Origin: RUG11783 sp964599695
GTDB taxonomy: Bacteria > Bacillota > Clostridia > Oscillospirales > Ruminococcaceae
Direction of reading: 5' to 3'
DNA: 35,245 bases
Assembly: GCA_964599695.1 (NCBI GenBank)
Contig: CAZRGP010000027.1
Coordinates: 1 to 35,245 of the forward strand
In this document: one piece after another, positions 31,504 to 35,245 of the stretch
Layout: every line of letters starts with the position of its first letter
Numbering within the stretch: the first letter of the stretch is position 1
Program-made: the position numbers and the translations under genes
The notes under the pieces: generated by a model
Databases searched by the model: none
Told to the model about the DNA's origin: nothing
The model's input: only the letters and a program-made list of their open reading frames with translations

Positions 31504-31872
31504 ATGGCTCGTATTGCTGGTGTCGACTTGCCCAAAGATAAGCGGGTCGAAATAGGCTTGACCTATATTTATGGTATTGGTTTAAGCACAGCGAAGGATA
31601 TTCTTGCAGCTACAGGTGTCGATCCTGATATCCGCTGCAAAGATCTGACTGATGATGATCAGCAGAAACTGCGTGATTACATTGATAATCATCTGATCGT
31701 TGAAGGCGATCTGCATCGTAACGTTGCACTTGATATCAAACGTCTCGTTGAGATCGGGTGCTATCGTGGCGTTCGCCATCGTAAAGGGCTCCCTGTTCGT
31801 GGACAGAGGACAAAGACAAATGCTCGTACCCGTAAAGGTCCGAAGCGCACTGTAGCTAATAAGAAGAAATAA
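31504..31872 (+). CDS. rpsM: 30S ribosomal protein S13
   Basis: The 122-residue head protein contacts the 50S and P-site tRNA. ARIAGVDLPKDKRVEIGLTYIYGIG and the C-terminal GLPVRGQRTKTNARTRKGPKRTVANKKK are characteristic. CGGAGGA precedes the ATG. Confidence 0.98.
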   Translation: MARIAGVDLPKDKRVEIGLTYIYGIGLSTAKDILAATGVDPDIRCKDLTDDDQQKLRDYIDNHLIVEGDLHRNVALDIKRLVEIGCYRGVRHRKGLPVRGQRTKTNARTRKGPKRTVANKKK

Positions 31873-31889
31873 GGAGGAGCGCAGAGTTC

Positions 31890-32288
31890 ATGGCACAAGC
31901 TAAGAAAACCGTTACGACTCGTCGTCGTCGCGAAAAGAAAAACATTGAGCGCGGCTGCGCCCATATCCAGGCTACATTTAACAACACTATCGTTACCATC
32001 ACCGATGTAAACGGAAATGCTCTTTCTTGGGCGTCCGCTGGTGGTCAGGGTTTCCGTGGTTCCAGAAAGTCTACTCCTTTTGCTGCTCAGACTGCAGCAG
32101 AAGTAGCCGCTAAAGCTGCTATGGAACATGGCCTCAGGACAGTTGAAGTTTACGTAAAAGGACCTGGTTCCGGTCGTGAAGCTGCTATTCGTGCATTAGC
32201 GGCATGCGGTCTCGAAGTTACTCTAATCAAGGACGTAACTCCTGTTCCGCACAATGGTTGCCGTCCGCCTAAGAGACGTCGCGTATAA
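31890..32288 (+). CDS. rpsK: 30S ribosomal protein S11
   Basis: The 132-residue platform protein has AHIQATFNNTIVTITDVNGNALSWASAGGQGFRGSRKSTPFAAQ and the terminal signature VTPVPHNGCRPPKRRRV. AAGGAGGAG is upstream. Confidence 0.98.
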   Translation: MAQAKKTVTTRRRREKKNIERGCAHIQATFNNTIVTITDVNGNALSWASAGGQGFRGSRKSTPFAAQTAAEVAAKAAMEHGLRTVEVYVKGPGSGREAAIRALAACGLEVTLIKDVTPVPHNGCRPPKRRRV

Positions 32289-32306
32289 TTACAGGAGGAA
32301 GTATTA

Positions 32307-32927
32307 ATGGCTAGATATACTGATTCAGTCTGCAGATTGTGCCGCAGAGAAGGCCAAAAGCTTTTCCTCAAGGGCGAACGCTGCTATTCTGAAAAATGCG
32401 CACTGGTGCGCAGAAACTATGCTCCTGGTCAGCATGGTCAGGGCAGAAAGAAAGTTTCTGAGTACGGTGTACAGACTCGTACAAAGCAGAAAGCAAAACG
32501 CTACTATGGTGTTTTGGAAGGCCAGTTCCATAAATATTATGAAATGGCAATTAAAGAAGCTGGAGTTACCGGTGATAACCTGCTCCGTATTCTCGAGAGC
32601 AGACTGGACAACATCGTTTATCGCGCAGGTTTTGCGAATTCCCGCGCAGAAGCACGTCAGTTGGTTACACACCGTCATTTCAGTGTCAATGGACAGATCG
32701 TCAATGTTCCTTCCTATCTGATGAAAGCAGGAGATGTTCTCACTGTTCGTCATACCGATCTTGAGGTCATTAAAGGCGCTGTCGAAGCCAATTCTGCTCG
32801 TCCGAAGCCGGTATGGCTGGAAGTAGACGGAGAGAATCTCACTGCGAAAGTGGTAAAACTCCCCGATCGTTCCGAAATTGACTTTGACATTGAAGAACAC
32901 TACATCATCGAGCTTTATTCCAAATAA
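32307..32927 (+). CDS. rpsD: 30S ribosomal protein S4, zinc form
   Basis: The 206-residue 16S-nucleating protein has an intact N-terminal zinc site (Cys9, Cys12, Cys26, Cys31) and an S4 RNA-binding domain (RLDNIVYRAGFANSRAEARQLVTHRHFSVNGQIVNVPS). In B. subtilis S4 represses its own gene; here rpsD is in the alpha operon, as in E. coli. ACAGGAGGA precedes the ATG. An 86-bp spacer to rpoA follows. Confidence 0.98.
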   Translation: MARYTDSVCRLCRREGQKLFLKGERCYSEKCALVRRNYAPGQHGQGRKKVSEYGVQTRTKQKAKRYYGVLEGQFHKYYEMAIKEAGVTGDNLLRILESRLDNIVYRAGFANSRAEARQLVTHRHFSVNGQIVNVPSYLMKAGDVLTVRHTDLEVIKGAVEANSARPKPVWLEVDGENLTAKVVKLPDRSEIDFDIEEHYIIELYSK

Positions 32928-33013
32928 TCTCTATGTTGTATGGTTTTCCATTTCATTCGTTTCGAGAAACCAACCTTATTTATGGCTTTTAATGTCACCT
33001 TGGAGGGTTAATT

Positions 33014-33967
33014 ATGATTGAAATAGAAAAGCCCAGAATTGAGACAGTAGAAGTTTCAGAAGACGGATCATACAGCACTTTTGTCGTAGAACCTCTGGAG
33101 AGAGGTTTTGGCACCACGCTAGGAAACGGCATGCGTCGCGTGCTGCTTTCCTCGCTTCCCGGTGTTGCCGCTCAGTCTATCAAGATTGACGGTGTTCTCC
33201 ATGAGTTTTCGACGATTGAAGGCGTACGTGAAGACGTCACTGAGATCGTGCTGAATGTGAAGGGAATCACAGCTCGTTTGCATTCTGATGAGCCCAAAAC
33301 CGTTTATATCGAAGCGGTAGGTCCTTGCGAAGTTACTGCAGGGAGCATCAAAGCGGACTCTGAACTTGAGATTCTGGATCCCGACTGGCATATCGCCACC
33401 CTGAACAAAGACGGTAAACTCAATATGGAGCTTACTTTTGTTCGCGGCAGGGGATATGTGTCAGCGGAACGCAACAAGCAGGAAATCACACCTGAGATCG
33501 GGCTGATCCCTGTAGACAGTATCTTCACTCCTGTTTTGAAAGTGAACTATACTGTTGAAAATACCCGTGTAGGTCAGATCACTGACTTCGATAAGCTTAC
33601 GCTTGAAGTTAAGACCGATAAGACCATCACAGCTCAGGAAGCAGTCTCCATGGCAGCAAAAGTCCTTTGCGAGCATTTGAATCTGTTCATGGATCTGACA
33701 GGCGATACCCTCGATACAGACTTCCTGGTCGAGAAGGAAGAGCCCGGAAAAGAGAAAGTTTACGATATGACCGTCGAAGAACTTGACCTTTCCGTTCGTA
33801 GTTTCAATTGCTTGAAACGCGCAAATATTAATACAGTTGAAGAACTGATCAATAAGACCGAAGAGGATATGATGCATGTCCGCAATCTCGGTGTAAAATC
33901 GCTCGAAGAAGTCCAGGCCAAGCTTGCATCGTTAGGCCTTTCACTCAAGAGCAAGAGTAATCAGTAA
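33014..33967 (+). CDS. rpoA: DNA-directed RNA polymerase subunit alpha
   Basis: The 317-residue protein has the dimerising N-terminal domain (PLERGFGTTLGNGMRRVLLSSLPG, then GIVLNVKG-like IVLNVKGI) and the C-terminal helix-hairpin-helix domain (LDLSVRSFNCLKRANINTVEELI, RNLGVKSLEEV) that contacts UP elements and activators. TTGGAGGG precedes the ATG. Confidence 0.98.
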   Translation: MIEIEKPRIETVEVSEDGSYSTFVVEPLERGFGTTLGNGMRRVLLSSLPGVAAQSIKIDGVLHEFSTIEGVREDVTEIVLNVKGITARLHSDEPKTVYIEAVGPCEVTAGSIKADSELEILDPDWHIATLNKDGKLNMELTFVRGRGYVSAERNKQEITPEIGLIPVDSIFTPVLKVNYTVENTRVGQITDFDKLTLEVKTDKTITAQEAVSMAAKVLCEHLNLFMDLTGDTLDTDFLVEKEEPGKEKVYDMTVEELDLSVRSFNCLKRANINTVEELINKTEEDMMHVRNLGVKSLEEVQAKLASLGLSLKSKSNQ

Positions 33968-33979
33968 GGAGAGAAATCA

Positions 33980-34321
33980 ATGGCCGGTTCAAGAAAACTG
34001 GGCAGAACCAGTGACCACCGAAAAGCTATGCTTCGCGCCATGGTAACTTATTTAATAGACAACGGTAAGATCGAAACTACCGTATCACGTGCCAAAGAGG
34101 TACGTTCCATGACCGAAAAGATGATCACTCTCGGCAAGGAAGGCTCCCTTCACAGCAAACGCCAGGTTTATTCCTATGTCACGAAGGAATCTGTTGCTAA
34201 AAAGCTGTTTGATGAAGTAGCGCCCAAATATGCAGATCGTAACGGCGGTTATACCCGCATCACGAAAACTGGTCCTCGTCGTGGAGACGCAGCCGAGATG
34301 GCTGTTATCGAACTTGTCTGA
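33980..34321 (+). CDS. rplQ: 50S ribosomal protein L17
   Basis: The 113-residue L17 is the last gene of the operon. KLGRTSDHRKAMLRAMVTYLIDNGKIETTVSRAKEVRSMTEKMITL and GGYTRITKTGPRRGDAAEMAVIELV are diagnostic. AAGGAGAG precedes the ATG and a strong terminator follows. Confidence 0.98.
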   Translation: MAGSRKLGRTSDHRKAMLRAMVTYLIDNGKIETTVSRAKEVRSMTEKMITLGKEGSLHSKRQVYSYVTKESVAKKLFDEVAPKYADRNGGYTRITKTGPRRGDAAEMAVIELV

Positions 34322-34339
34322 TATAGCATAACGGTTCGG

Positions 34340-34369
34340 AACCCTGCTTAGAATTAAGCAGGGTTTTTT
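34340..34369 (+). terminator. terminator of the S10-spc-alpha operon
   Basis: AACCCTGCTT (34340-34349) and AAGCAGGGTT (34356-34365) form a 10-bp perfect stem with a 6-nt loop and a T6 run. Confidence 0.93.
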
Positions 34370-34390
34370 GTTGATAAAAAAACGCTCTCA

Positions 34391-34420
34391 TTGACCTTTT
34401 ATAGAATGGTGTGAGATAAT
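34391..34420 (+). promoter_or_regulatory. promoter of mntP
   Basis: TTGACC (34391-34396), 18 bp, GATAAT (34415-34420), with the extended TG at 34412-34413. The leader is about 27 nt, so it holds no manganese riboswitch of the yybP-ykoY type. Confidence 0.7.
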
Positions 34421-34453
34421 AGCAAAGTTATATTCCTACAGGGCAGGTATTTT

Positions 34454-35035
34454 ATGGAGAACACGATAACGTTTTTTTTAAACAGCATCTTTTTAGGTGT
34501 AGCATTGGCCATGGATTCGTTTTCCGTTTCGATCGCTGATGGCCTTTCTTTTCCGAAGATGCAGAATAAGTATAGATACATCATTCCCTTGAATTTCGGT
34601 TTCTTTCAGGGGTTCATGCCTTTTATCGGCTGGTGTGCGGTCCGCACCTTATCCGATAGATTTGTTCTCTTTGAAAAACTTACTCCGTGGATCGGTTTTT
34701 TCCTCTTGATCTATATAGGCTCTGACATGATCAGAAAAAGAAATGACGAGGAGACCGTGACAAAGGGAGTTAATATCAGTGTATCGCTTCTTCTGGTCCA
34801 GGGGATCGCGACAGCAATTGACGCTCTGTCTGTAGGATTTGCTTTTGCCCACTATACGGTTACAGAAGTTGTATTCGCTGTAACGATCATTGCGGTGATC
34901 ACTTTTCTAATTTGTATCGCAGGCATTAAACTGGGGAATGTGATCGGAAAAAGATTCAGGAGTCATGCATCTATGGCCGGAGGGATCATTCTGATTGGAA
35001 TTGGAATTGAAACTCTCATCAAAGGACTGGTCTGA
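34454..35035 (+). CDS. mntP: manganese efflux pump MntP family
   Basis: The 193-residue membrane protein has about six transmembrane helices. The twin signatures ALAMDSFSVSIADG (helix 1) and ATAIDALSVGFAFA (helix 4) carry the acidic residues typical of the DUF204/MntP family, which exports Mn(II). A hydrophilic loop (IRKRNDEETVTKG) separates the two repeats. Start ATG 34454 follows GGCAGG. It stands alone after the ribosomal operon. Substrate is assigned by family only. Confidence 0.9.
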   Translation: MENTITFFLNSIFLGVALAMDSFSVSIADGLSFPKMQNKYRYIIPLNFGFFQGFMPFIGWCAVRTLSDRFVLFEKLTPWIGFFLLIYIGSDMIRKRNDEETVTKGVNISVSLLLVQGIATAIDALSVGFAFAHYTVTEVVFAVTIIAVITFLICIAGIKLGNVIGKRFRSHASMAGGIILIGIGIETLIKGLV

Positions 35036-35190
35036 GAAGAAGGGACCATCCATTGATACACCCTTTGAAATGCAGCCCTAAACGTCAAATATGATTCGGA
35101 TTTAGCGTTTCATTTACCCGATAATAAAGGCTTTTGAGGGCATTTATGTCGCCGTACCGCCAATGTCGGAGAATGATGACATGTAACAGG

Positions 35191-35235
35191 AAGGGGCTGT
35201 TGCAAAATGGAAGTTTTGTAACAGCTCCTTTTTCA
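35191..35235 (+). repeat. 45-bp terminator-like repeat, right inverted copy
   Basis: This is the reverse complement of bases 10-54 over 45 bp. On the plus strand it forms a 15-bp hairpin with two G-U wobbles followed by TTTTT, so it can terminate mntP transcription. The spacer from 35036 to 35190 holds no gene I can support; it has two weak, mutually exclusive CTAAA/TTTAG and AAACG/CGTTT pairings near 35080-35110. Confidence 0.8.
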
Positions 35236-35245
35236 GTTTCCCGTG

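Noticed and set aside
32928..33013. Regulatory structure in the rpsD-rpoA spacer
   Set aside because: Only short competing stems (ATGG/CCAT, GTTT/AAAC) can be drawn, no better than chance in an A/T-rich spacer.
34421..34453. yybP-ykoY manganese riboswitch before mntP
   Set aside because: The leader is too short and no matching fold is visible.
1..35245. Mobile elements, CRISPR arrays, tRNA or rRNA genes
   Set aside because: No transposase, integrase, regular repeat array, tRNA cloverleaf or rRNA sequence was seen on reading; this was not confirmed by a search.

Overview
The window looks like a complete chromosomal contig from an anaerobic, moderate-GC Firmicute of class Clostridia. An Oscillospirales-like lineage is my best guess, but this is inferred from protein style only. 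The evidence is the fused S10-spc-alpha ribosomal operon with a KOW protein between map and infA, AGGAGG-type ribosome sites, zinc forms of S14, S4, L24, L36 and adenylate kinase, an archaeal-type prolyl-tRNA synthetase and a Pol I with a degenerate proofreading domain. I see no rRNA, tRNA, insertion sequence, prophage or CRISPR array. It is essentially core genome, and the novelty lies in regulatory structure and protein variants.

Layout. Bases 1-60 hold a terminator-like repeat, and the same 45-bp core recurs inverted at 35191-35235. Region 115-7743 (+) carries pcrA/uvrD, thymidylate kinase, a GNAT acetyltransferase, a DJ-1/PfpI protein, mltG and a cytosolic sulfatase. Region 7869-10457 (+) carries a BMP-family nucleoside-binding lipoprotein with its own terminator, a YfbR-type 5'-deoxynucleotidase and a small unknown lipoprotein. 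A dihydrouridine synthase (-) diverges from polA (+) over one compact, partly palindromic promoter region, and its mRNA appears leaderless. polA, rimI, tsaD and a flavin-reductase-like/PCP_red fusion follow as an apparent operon. Next come a stand-alone acyl carrier protein and proS, each with its own promoter and terminator.

From 18.6 to 34.4 kb runs one uninterrupted operon of 32 genes: rpsJ, rplC, rplD, rplW, rplB, rpsS, rplV, rpsC, rplP, rpmC, rpsQ, rplN, rplX, rplE, rpsZ, rpsH, rplF, rplR, rpsE, rpmD, rplO, secY, adk, map, a KOW gene, infA, rpmJ, rpsM, rpsK, rpsD, rpoA and rplQ. Its promoter overlaps the terminator of proS. It begins with a roughly 287-nt leader that can form at least four hairpins, a good candidate for a cis-acting ribosomal-protein leader. 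A strong terminator follows rplQ, and then mntP (manganese efflux) has its own promoter.

The most interesting items are the structured rpsJ leader, an L30 protein with a 50-residue Lys/Ala/Thr-rich N-terminal extension, the leaderless dus/polA divergent promoter, the promoter-in-terminator upstream of rpsJ, interleaved complementary arms between rplW and rplB, an altered conserved loop in L3, the flavin-reductase/PCP_red fusion and the inverted terminator repeats at the two ends.
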